Assembly (NCBI GenBank): GCA_015063985.1
Contig: SVTC01000018.1
Coordinates: forward strand, 1 to 48,737
Direction: 5' to 3'
Origin: Oscillospiraceae bacterium
GTDB lineage: Bacteria; Bacillota; Clostridia; Oscillospirales; SIG627
DNA length: 48,737 nucleotides
In this document: one piece after another, positions 7,126 to 14,406 of the stretch
Layout: every line of letters begins with the position of its first letter
Position numbering within the stretch: position 1 is the stretch's first letter
Position numbers and translations under genes: made by a program
The notes under the pieces: model-generated
The model's database searches: none
What the model was told of the DNA's origin: nothing
Seen by the model: the letters and a program-made list of their open reading frames with translations, nothing else

Positions 7126-9121
7126 CTTCCTTGGTCTTCTTGGGTTCAACAGCCGCCTTTGATTTTGCCAGGCGGGGAGATATAACTGTTTCCTTTATAA
7201 TTATTGCTCCAACCACCAGGGCGGATCCCAATCCTGCGATTATCCAAGGGGTGGCTTCGTTTTTCTTTTCCTCGGGAACGTTGTTGCGTGAGTGATCCGG
7301 CTCCGAGGAGGAGAGACCGGGAATATATTCGTCATCTATAAATCCCGTGGTCTTTTGAGGAATATTGTGAGAGGGGGATGCCTGATCGGATCCTGTGTAG
7401 TTGGGAGATGACGGATCCTTTGCGGATGTGGTTGCGGCGACCGTCGTGCTTGCGGGAGGTACCGTTACCGCCGAGTCGGGACTTGAGGGCACAAAGCTCG
7501 AGTAGGGGACAGTGCTCTCGGGAGGGGATTGCGAGGGTGTAGCTGTGATACCGGGAGGCGTGGTTGTATTGCCGACGGTGCTTGTGGGACGATTCGTATA
7601 GGTCGGTCTTGCGGTTGTGGGTCTTGCCGTAGAAGGTATGGTCGGATAAGGAACGAATTCAAAAACGGCTTCAAAGCTGATATCGGAGCTTGCCGTCATT
7701 CCTTCTGTAAAGCCCTTCCAGCCAATGAACTCATAGCTTCCGTTAAAGTCTGATGATTTTCTGGGCTCCTCGTTGGGTGCTTTTATCACATCTCCCTTTT
7801 TTACCGATAATTGGCTTATCACCTTTCCTTCGGAAGTAAAGCTGATCTTGTAATAAGCAGAAGTCGAAGGAGGAGTTAAGGTGGAGGTAGGCGGAGCTAC
7901 CGTCGAAGCGGGAGGAATTGCGGTTGAGGTCTGAGGAGCAGTGCTTGAAGTGGGGGCAACAAAGACGTCGGGGTCGTAATTAAAGGTCTTCAGTGTGTCA
8001 TTTTTTCCGTTGGGGTCCTTTGCAACGACGTATTCAACGGTATTACCGTTGCAGGAAAGGGCGTAAACGTGGTTATAATTGCTAAGCTGGGGCGAAAGAA
8101 TGGCGGTGTGGGTATTGGAGGAAAAATCGTATGATATTATATGGTCTGCGGTGTTGTATATGAGACGGTCTGAAATTATACCGATACCCGAATAGCAACC
8201 GGGGTAGAAGGAATTTGATCCGGAGGTCCATGCTTTTTCAATGTCAAAGAGCTTTTTGGTGCCTTTTATCGTTCCTGCGTATACTCCGCCGTTTGATGCG
8301 TTAACGTAGTACCATTTTCCATCGTAATATCCCAAAACGTTGGTGGTTTCGTTCCAAAAGGCATTATCGTATTCGGTGGAGCTGCAAAGGCCCGTTTCGT
8401 AGCCCTTGTAGCCCATTGCATTAAGCTTTGCATCACTGCAGAGAAAATGGCTGTGTGAGGCTCTGAGAAGTCTGTCGGAAGTGGGATCGTCGTGGGTAAC
8501 GTCAACGTTGTACCACTTGCCGTCAAGCTTTACTCTGTTCCACATATGGCTCATTTCTACGCTGGTTACAATTTCCGCTTCTATGCCCAATTTACGGCAT
8601 ATGTTCAAAAATGCCATTGCATACGCCTGGCAGGTAGCCGTGTTGGTTTTATATAGGGAGTAGACGTTGTTAGATTCGTAAGTGGTGTCGTATTTTGTAT
8701 TTTTGATCAAAAGATCGTGAATGAAAAGAAGCTTATCGGCGTCAGAGGTAATGGAGGAGGGAATAGAATTTACGTATTGTGACGTTTTTGCTTCAACGAG
8801 AGCTACTGCCGCTTTGTGCTCATCCGCCTCCAGCGAATAAGTGGGTCTTACCTTAAGTACTTTGTTTGTGGTGGGATTCAGGGTGTACGTGACACTCTTT
8901 AATAGAAAGCACAGAGGGTCTTTTTTATATACGGTGGAGAGGATACTGCTGATATCGTTGTCAGTGAGACCGTATGGAGAAAGATCCACCTCCGCGGCTC
9001 TGGTAGGTATGGCTTCGATAATAGCTTCTGCGGCTGATTGAACTCCATCGGCGCGGGAGGTAAAACAAAAGATACCCATTAACACAGCTGTCAGCAGAAT
9101 AACGCTTAAAAACTTCTTCAC
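7118..9121 (-). CDS. Secreted transglutaminase-like protein with C-terminal membrane anchor
   Basis: 667 aa, GTG start at 9121 behind GGAGG. Signal peptide 1-25 ('FLSVILLTAVLMGIFCF'). A transglutaminase-core cysteine peptidase fold spans about 120-215 with triad C164 ('TATCQAYA'), H192 ('MSHMWN') and D207 ('WYNVDVTHDDP'). A region of about 170 residues follows, then a Thr/Ser/Pro linker (390-422), an InlB/Flg_new-type beta-grasp repeat (about 423-490, ending 'FIGW..' and 'FEAVFEF'), a second long Thr/Pro-rich stalk, and a transmembrane helix near 625-645 before a basic tail. The layout is a surface protein with the enzyme displayed away from the membrane. The natural substrate, peptide or wall, is unknown. 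Followed by the helical protein gene. Confidence 0.88.
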   Translation of the reverse strand: MKKFLSVILLTAVLMGIFCFTSRADGVQSAAEAIIEAIPTRAAEVDLSPYGLTDNDISSILSTVYKKDPLCFLLKSVTYTLNPTTNKVLKVRPTYSLEADEHKAAVALVEAKTSQYVNSIPSSITSDADKLLFIHDLLIKNTKYDTTYESNNVYSLYKTNTATCQAYAMAFLNICRKLGIEAEIVTSVEMSHMWNRVKLDGKWYNVDVTHDDPTSDRLLRASHSHFLCSDAKLNAMGYKGYETGLCSSTEYDNAFWNETTNVLGYYDGKWYYVNASNGGVYAGTIKGTKKLFDIEKAWTSGSNSFYPGCYSGIGIISDRLIYNTADHIISYDFSSNTHTAILSPQLSNYNHVYALSCNGNTVEYVVAKDPNGKNDTLKTFNYDPDVFVAPTSSTAPQTSTAIPPASTVAPPTSTLTPPSTSAYYKISFTSEGKVISQLSVKKGDVIKAPNEEPRKSSDFNGSYEFIGWKGFTEGMTASSDISFEAVFEFVPYPTIPSTARPTTARPTYTNRPTSTVGNTTTPPGITATPSQSPPESTVPYSSFVPSSPDSAVTVPPASTTVAATTSAKDPSSPNYTGSDQASPSHNIPQKTTGFIDDEYIPGLSSSEPDHSRNNVPEEKKNEATPWIIAGLGSALVVGAIIIKETVISPRLAKSKAAVEPKKTKEDE

Positions 9122-9242
9122 GACTTTTCCTCCGTGGTATGTATAATAAACTGTAGATGACTCTATATGGATTTAGTATACTCCTGTTTTGAAAAAAAGT
9201 CAAGAAAAAAACACTTTTTACGTTTATTGCCGCTGTTTTCTA

Positions 9243-9271
9243 TTGAAAAATCACAAAAACTGTAGTATAAT
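9243..9271 (+). promoter_or_regulatory. Sigma-A promoter for the AEC transporter-comF operon
   Basis: TTGAAA (9243-9248), 17-bp spacer, TATAAT (9266-9271), 38 bp before the ATG at 9310. The stretch between this promoter and the divergent gene at 9121 is A/T-rich and shows no further feature. Confidence 0.85.
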
Positions 9272-9309
9272 TACAAAATCCTTTAACTATCGGAATTTTG
9301 GAGGTATAT

Positions 9310-10245
9310 ATGGCTGAGTTTTTAAACAATTTCTCGCTGGTAAGCCAAAACGTTTTCGTTTTGTTTTTGCTTATGGCGGTGGGCTTTGCCGCAAATAAAT
9401 TCAAGATCGTAAACGATAACGGCGCAAAGTGTCTGTCCGATCTCGCTCTTCGCGTTGTCAACCCCGCGGTTATAATATCGGGCTTTATCCGCGAATACGA
9501 CCCTCAGCTTATGGGAAGGTATCTTATCACTCTTGCCATATCCATCCTTGCCCACGTGTTTTTGATCCTTGCCGCAAATTTTCTTATTTTCGATAAGGCA
9601 GAGAATAAAGAAAAGGTGTATCGCTTTGCGGTGATCTTTTCCAATGCGGGTTATATGGCCATCCCGCTTCAGCAGGCGATCCTTGGCTCCGAGGGTGTTT
9701 TCTTCGGCTCCGCATATATTGCAGGCTTTAATATTGTTCTCTGGACCTACGGTGTTATGATGATGGATGCCTCAAAGGGAGGATTTTCGGTAAAGAAAGC
9801 CTTGTTTAATCCCGGAATCGTGTCGGTCTGCATAGGAATGCTTGTTTTCGTATTGTCCTTGCCCGTTCCCGATGCGGTAAATTCCGCTATAGGACACGTT
9901 GCGGGGCTAAATACGGCAATACCTATGATGATCATCGGCTATTATTTTGCCACCGCTGATTTCAAGGGCGCAGTAACGGATATTAAAAGCTACTACTGCT
10001 TATTCTTGAGACTTGTGCTGTTGCCCGTTATCGGTATAGTTGCGGTGCGCCTTTGCGGCTTCAAGGGCGTGGAGTTCGTTACCGTTGCCATTGCCATGTC
10101 AACTCCCGCAGCTGCAGCCACCACCATGTTCAGTGCAAAATACGACCGTGACGTTGCGCTCAGTGCGAGAATAGTGAGCTTTTCTACTCTTGTGAGCATA
10201 TTGACAATGCCCGTCATAGTTGCGTTGAGTATGAACTATGCTTAG
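9310..10245 (+). CDS. AEC-family (auxin efflux carrier-like) permease
   Basis: 311 aa from ATG 9310, chosen because GGAGG (9300-9304) sits 5 nt upstream; a TTG start at 9298 would place the ribosome-binding site inside the gene. About ten hydrophobic helices in the two-times-five arrangement of the AEC/BART superfamily, with typical segments 'LSDLALRVVNPAVIISGF', 'VIFSNAGYMAIPL' and 'LLPVIGIVAVRLCGF'. Bacterial members export or import carboxylates and amino acids; the substrate cannot be told here. The last 8 nt overlap the comF start. Confidence 0.9.
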   Translation: MAEFLNNFSLVSQNVFVLFLLMAVGFAANKFKIVNDNGAKCLSDLALRVVNPAVIISGFIREYDPQLMGRYLITLAISILAHVFLILAANFLIFDKAENKEKVYRFAVIFSNAGYMAIPLQQAILGSEGVFFGSAYIAGFNIVLWTYGVMMMDASKGGFSVKKALFNPGIVSVCIGMLVFVLSLPVPDAVNSAIGHVAGLNTAIPMMIIGYYFATADFKGAVTDIKSYYCLFLRLVLLPVIGIVAVRLCGFKGVEFVTVAIAMSTPAAAATTMFSAKYDRDVALSARIVSFSTLVSILTMPVIVALSMNYA

Positions 10246-10888
10246 TTTTAAAAAGCTCGGTGAGCTGCTTTTCGTTCCCGCTTGCCCCATTTGCCGCGAG
10301 CCCTGCAAGGATGCCGTCTGTCCCGATTGCAAAACCAAGCTGGAGAAGAAATATCTGCCCCTTGAGCTTTACAGAAAAACCATGCATTTTGATTTTGCCA
10401 TGAGTGCCTTTTCCTTTGAGGAGCCTGAGGTCCGATCCCTTGTGTATTGCCTGAAAAGAAGAGGGTGGGACAACGCCGTCAGGCTTGCGGGAGATATTCT
10501 TTTGGATATGATCGGCACAAGAAGCTGTTTTTTCGACTGCGAATATCTGGCCTTTTTGCCCCGAAGCAAGGAGGGCATATTCTCTTACGGCTTTGATCAG
10601 GCTCGGCTTCTTGGGGAATACGTTTGCAATAATTCCTCCTTAAGACTCTTTGATAAGCTTAAAAGAGTCGGTAAAAGCGAAAGACAAAAGACTCTTGACC
10701 GCAAAAGCCGTTTTGAAAACGTAAAGGGAAAGTTTATTTGCGAGGAAAGGGTATTGGGCGGCTCGGTTATACTGTTAGACGATATGATAACCTCCGGCGC
10801 CTCGGTAAACGAGGGGGCTGCGGCACTTATTACGGCGGGCTTTGACAAAGTAAAGGTGATCTCTCTTGCCTCCGCAGATAAAAGATAA
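10238..10888 (+). CDS. ComF-family phosphoribosyltransferase-like protein
   Basis: 216 aa. The N-terminus carries the ComF zinc ribbon ('CPICREPCKDAVCPDC', two CxxC pairs). The C-terminal half is a type I phosphoribosyltransferase fold with the PRPP loop 'VILLDDMITSGASVNE' near residue 175. ComF proteins are linked to natural transformation in Bacillus and Haemophilus (single-strand DNA handling after uptake), although no other competence gene is nearby. The start overlaps the AEC permease by 8 nt, which implies translational coupling with an apparently unrelated transporter. Confidence 0.88.
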   Translation: MLSFKKLGELLFVPACPICREPCKDAVCPDCKTKLEKKYLPLELYRKTMHFDFAMSAFSFEEPEVRSLVYCLKRRGWDNAVRLAGDILLDMIGTRSCFFDCEYLAFLPRSKEGIFSYGFDQARLLGEYVCNNSSLRLFDKLKRVGKSERQKTLDRKSRFENVKGKFICEERVLGGSVILLDDMITSGASVNEGAAALITAGFDKVKVISLASADKR

Positions 10889-10928
10889 AAGAAACAATTT
10901 GTTATAAATAAGCCTTTGTCATCATAGA

Positions 10929-10960
10929 CTTTAGCGATAGACCCTTTCAGGGCGTTAAAG
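10929..10960 (+). promoter_or_regulatory. Structured leader hairpin ahead of the S1-domain gene
   Basis: CTTTAGCG (10929-10936) pairs with CGTTAAAG (10953-10960), eight pairs including one G-U. An inner stem CCCT/AGGG (10942-10945/10949-10952) stacks on its 3' side, leaving a 5-nt bulge (ATAGA) and a 3-nt loop. No U-tract follows, so it is not a terminator. It sits 23 nt before the ATG, just ahead of the GGAGG. A feedback site for the S1 protein is possible but is inference. Confidence 0.5.
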
Positions 10961-10983
10961 AAAATGAAGTCGGAGGTATTCTA

Positions 10984-11910
10984 ATGCAGGAACAGTATTA
11001 TCCCGAGGGGATGCTGATAGATTCGGGGGAGAATTTAAAAAGCCTTTTTTCCCTTGCGGCTCTTGAGAAGACTGCTCAGACGGGGCGTATAGTTGAGGCA
11101 AGAGCTCTTTTGTGTGATGGGGATATGAATCTTGTCTTTGATCTTAACGGAATAAAGGGCATAATGCCAAAGCAAGAGGTCGCACTGTGTGAGGACGGTA
11201 AGGAGTTTCGTGATATAGCCGTAATAACCAGAGTGGGCAAGGCCGTGTGCTTTGTGATAAAGGAGATAAAAAAGACCGATAACGGCAGCGTATGTATACT
11301 TTCAAGACGTCTTGCTCAGCAAAGATGCCTTGAAAATTACCTCGATCATTTAAACGACGGCGACGTTATAAGAGCAAGGGTGACCCATTTTGAGCCCTTT
11401 GGATGCTTTTGCGATATAGGCTGCGGGATAGTGAGCCTTATGAGTATAGACTGTATCTGCGTTTCCAGAATATCCCATCCGTCGGATAGGTTCTATCAGG
11501 GACAGCTTATCTATGCCGCCGTAAAATCAAGAGACGATATAATCCTCGGCAATCGCGGCAGGATCGCCCTTACTCATAAGGAGCTTTTGGGCACCTGGCA
11601 GGAAAATGCCGACAGATTCTCGGTGGGACAGACGGTTGCGGGTGTGGTGCGAAGCGTAGAGGATTACGGCATCTTCGTTGAGCTCAGCCCCAATCTTGCG
11701 GGACTTGCGGAGAGAAAGGAAAACGTTGTGCCAGGACAAGGCGCGGCGGTGTACATAAAGAACATAATACCGCAGAAAATGAAGATAAAGCTGGTTTTGG
11801 TGGATACCGATTTCGGTGCGAAAAGCAGAATAAGGTGCGATTATTTCATTACCGAGGGCAACGTCTCTCATTGGAGGTATGCTCCCGATTCCTATAGCCG
11901 CCACCGTTGA
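10984..11910 (+). CDS. S1 RNA-binding domain protein
   Basis: 308 aa, GGAGG 6-7 nt before the ATG. Three S1-type OB folds can be traced: about 32-105 (degenerate), 118-190 ('DGDVIRARVTHFEPFGCFCDI') and 207-275 ('VGQTVAGVVRSVEDYGIFVEL'). The last has the clearest 'G..V.G.V......G.FVEL' pattern. The protein is shorter than ribosomal protein S1 and lacks an IspH partner, so it resembles the S1-like proteins of Clostridia that bind mRNA or ribosomes, and its exact role is unknown. It is last in the local plus-strand group and is followed by a terminator. The leader hairpin suggests post-transcriptional control. Confidence 0.85.
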   Translation: MQEQYYPEGMLIDSGENLKSLFSLAALEKTAQTGRIVEARALLCDGDMNLVFDLNGIKGIMPKQEVALCEDGKEFRDIAVITRVGKAVCFVIKEIKKTDNGSVCILSRRLAQQRCLENYLDHLNDGDVIRARVTHFEPFGCFCDIGCGIVSLMSIDCICVSRISHPSDRFYQGQLIYAAVKSRDDIILGNRGRIALTHKELLGTWQENADRFSVGQTVAGVVRSVEDYGIFVELSPNLAGLAERKENVVPGQGAAVYIKNIIPQKMKIKLVLVDTDFGAKSRIRCDYFITEGNVSHWRYAPDSYSRHR

Positions 11911-11920
11911 TAAAAAGAAA

Positions 11921-11958
11921 CTGAGTCAGGGACTTGATCCGATGACTCGGTTTTTTTT
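11921..11958 (+). terminator. Rho-independent terminator after the S1-domain gene
   Basis: CTGAGTCA (11921-11928) pairs with TGACTCGG (11943-11950), with one G-U wobble, followed by eight T residues. The stretch from 11960 to 12108 shows no gene or clear signal. Confidence 0.88.
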
Positions 11959-12108
11959 GTGTATTTGGCTCTGTTATTGAAAAAACGGCTTCGTTTTTCG
12001 GGATTGGATACAAAAGATTCTCCTTTAGTGATGTGAGTTCATATTGCTGATTAAACTGTACGTTTATTTATTGTCAGGTTTAGAGCATCCAAAGATCGTC
12101 ATTTTTTA

Positions 12109-12147
12109 TAAAAAAAGCCTTCCCGGAGGAATGTGCTCGGGAAGGCT
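12109..12147 (-). terminator. Rho-independent terminator of the GRE-activase-GH51 operon
   Basis: Stem AGCCTTCCCG (12116-12125) / CGGGAAGGCT (12138-12147) with a 12-nt loop; reading on the minus strand it ends in a run of seven T residues. It lies 7 nt past the GH51 stop. Confidence 0.93.
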
Positions 12148-12154
12148 CGGAGTG

Positions 12155-13636
12155 TTATTTGATTTTTACGGTGATCGCAGTAACACTGTGCTTTTTTAGA
12201 GTTAAGGGCTTTGACAGATCCACAAAAACAACTTGGGGAGTTACCGCCTCGGGCTCGGCAAAGGTGTTGTGAGCGTCGGCCTTTTCTGTGGAAAGAACTG
12301 AAGCCTCGGCTTCTTCATCAACGGATATGCCGGGAACGTCAACGGAGAGCTCCACGTCCTTCTCGAGGCTCAGATTTGCAAGAGTGATAAGAAACTTGCC
12401 GTCCTTAAGTGAAGCGGAGGAGCTGATCTTTTCGGTGATATCGTCGTTTTCCTCGGCTACGGTCTTAAGTGCAAGGGCACCCTGATGCTCCTTGAACATA
12501 TCAAACACGTGATAAGTGGGGGTGGTGATGCAGTTTTCCTTGTTGGCAAGGAAGAGGCAGTGGATATTGTTGCAGAGCTGAGCCACGTTTGCCATCATTA
12601 TCTTGTCGCTGTGGTTGTTGAAGATATTCAGATGCAGCGCGGTCACGACAGCATCCTTCATTGAGGATTGCTGCTCAAAGAGATTGTAGCCCTTGGTGGG
12701 ACCCGAGCCGTCGGGATGCCAGCAGCCCCATTCGTCTATGACCAGCTTAAGCTTGTCCTCCATTCCGTATGCCTGGGCGATGGAGTAATGCCTCTTTATC
12801 GCATCCTCGATGCCTTCAGCTTTTTCCATAGTGGCGTACCAGGCGCTCTCGCTACAGTCGAGAGCCTCGTATTTTTTCTTGGTAAGAGGATCCTTGACGC
12901 CGGTGTAGTAATGGAAGCTCATTCCGCCAACGTGCTTTTCACTTGTTGAAAGGACCTTTGCAAGGCCGTGAGTCCAGTTGTAATCCTTTCCGTCGGCGCC
13001 TCCCGCAATAAGAGTGCCGCCCAGATCTCTGGTGATGTTTCTCATAAGGGTGGAGAAGCGTCTGTATTCGAGAGCGTAAAATTCGGGGGTCATATTACCG
13101 CCGCCGCCCCAATTTTCGTTACCTACGCCCCAATAGGGAATGTCAAAGGGCTCCGCTCTGCCGTTTCTTTCTCTTTCGAGAGCGAGGGTGGTGCTTCCCT
13201 TGGGCGCAAGGCAGTATTCCATCCACTCTCTTGCCTGCATAGGAGTGATGGAGGTTATGTTCATTGCAAAATACGCCTTTGTGCCGACCATTTCGCAAAA
13301 ATCCATAAATTCGTGTGTTCCAACCTCGTTGGACTCGTAGCGGTGATCGTAGGGGGTCCACCAGTTAAGCCTGGTGGGGCGATCCTTTCCGATGCCGTCG
13401 CGCCAGTTATAGGTCTCAGCAAAGCAGCCGCCGGGCCATCTTAATACTGCGGGCTTGATCCTTTTGAATTTTTTAACCAGATCCTTTCTGAAGCCTCTTA
13501 CGTTGGGGATGGGGGAGTCCTTGCCCACCCAGATGCCGTCGTAGATAACTCCGCCGATGTGCTCGGAAAAATGACCGTAGATCTCGGGAGCTATGGTAGA
13601 TATCCTGTCGTGATAAAGAACGTGAAGCTTTTTCAT
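12155..13636 (-). CDS. abfA: Alpha-L-arabinofuranosidase, GH51
   Basis: 493 aa, the usual size for intracellular GH51 enzymes, with no signal peptide. Retaining catalytic pair visible: acid/base E174 in 'WGVGNENWG' and nucleophile E302 in 'LVIDEWGCW'. The N-terminal 'APEIYGHFSEHIGGVIYDGI' and 'LRWPGGCFAETYNWRDGIG' are diagnostic. A C-terminal beta domain finishes the protein. It removes arabinofuranosyl residues from imported arabino- or arabinoxylo-oligosaccharides. The start overlaps the activase stop (ATGA), so it is translated together with the glycyl radical enzyme pair, which ties that pair to pentose metabolism by context. Confidence 0.95.
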   Translation of the reverse strand: MKKLHVLYHDRISTIAPEIYGHFSEHIGGVIYDGIWVGKDSPIPNVRGFRKDLVKKFKRIKPAVLRWPGGCFAETYNWRDGIGKDRPTRLNWWTPYDHRYESNEVGTHEFMDFCEMVGTKAYFAMNITSITPMQAREWMEYCLAPKGSTTLALERERNGRAEPFDIPYWGVGNENWGGGGNMTPEFYALEYRRFSTLMRNITRDLGGTLIAGGADGKDYNWTHGLAKVLSTSEKHVGGMSFHYYTGVKDPLTKKKYEALDCSESAWYATMEKAEGIEDAIKRHYSIAQAYGMEDKLKLVIDEWGCWHPDGSGPTKGYNLFEQQSSMKDAVVTALHLNIFNNHSDKIMMANVAQLCNNIHCLFLANKENCITTPTYHVFDMFKEHQGALALKTVAEENDDITEKISSSASLKDGKFLITLANLSLEKDVELSVDVPGISVDEEAEASVLSTEKADAHNTFAEPEAVTPQVVFVDLSKPLTLKKHSVTAITVKIK

Positions 13637-14406
13637 TGAATTTCTCCTTTTTCGTATTTATATTTCATACCGAGCATAGGGTATTTTGCCCCGGCAAGCT
13701 CGTTGTAGGGAAGCTTTTCCCAAGGCTGACCCTTTAAAAAGCGCTCTATGCCCGAAAGGTTTTCCACGGTGTCGGTTATGCCGGGGATAAGTGGAGTTCT
13801 GAAGAGCCTTTCCTTTGAGGAGTCCATAAGCCGTCCGGCGTTTTTTAAAATGAGCTCGTTTGATACACCGGTGTATTTTTTGTGAAGCTCGCAGTCCATC
13901 AGCTTTATGTCCATTATTACAAGATCCACACTGTCGCAAAGTTTTTCAAAGTCTTTGCCGTAGCCGCTTGTCTCCACTGCCGTATGTATACCCTCGGCAC
14001 GAAGCCTTTTGCTTAGACTGCATATAAAGTCGGTGTATAATAAGGGCTCGCCGCCCGAAAAGGTCACACCGCCCTTGGTAAGGGAAAGCATATCCCTGTA
14101 GCCTATAAGCTTACTAAAGAGCGCATCCTCGGTGTATTCTCTTCCGCTGACGGTAATAAGCCCCTCGGGGCAGGCATCGGGATCCCTTCCGTAGAGCTTG
14201 AAAAGCTCGGAATCGCTGCTTTTTTTGCAAAGAAAGCACTTTTTGCAGAGGCTTTCTTTGGTCATAAGCTGAGGAGCTTTTGTAAGCCCCTCGGGGTTGT
14301 GACACCATACGCATCTTAAGGGACAGCCCTTAAAAAACACCGTCACTCTACCTCCCGGTCCATCGTGGATGGAAAACTCCTTTATATCAAAGACCGTTGC
14401 GGTCAT
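13633..14406 (-). CDS. Glycyl radical enzyme-activating protein (radical SAM)
   Basis: 257 aa from the ATG at 14406, which overlaps the glycyl radical enzyme stop by 3 nt; an upstream in-frame start would sit inside that gene. Radical SAM motif C28-x3-C32-x2-C35 in 'KGCPLRCVWCHNPEG'. A shortened auxiliary insert carries C54-x2-C57-x2-C60 and C79, enough for one extra 4Fe-4S cluster at most, where many activases carry two. 'VTFSGGEPLLY' is the SAM-binding GGE motif. It generates a glycyl radical on the adjacent enzyme by hydrogen abstraction with 5'-deoxyadenosyl radical. Oxygen-sensitive, cytoplasmic. Confidence 0.93.
   Translation of the reverse strand: MTATVFDIKEFSIHDGPGGRVTVFFKGCPLRCVWCHNPEGLTKAPQLMTKESLCKKCFLCKKSSDSELFKLYGRDPDACPEGLITVSGREYTEDALFSKLIGYRDMLSLTKGGVTFSGGEPLLYTDFICSLSKRLRAEGIHTAVETSGYGKDFEKLCDSVDLVIMDIKLMDCELHKKYTGVSNELILKNAGRLMDSSKERLFRTPLIPGITDTVENLSGIERFLKGQPWEKLPYNELAGAKYPMLGMKYKYEKGEIQ

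Noticed and set aside
11960-12108. Intergenic stretch between the S1-domain gene and the GH51 operon
   Set aside because: Searched by eye for a small gene, riboswitch or RNA; nothing beyond the two flanking terminators stands out.
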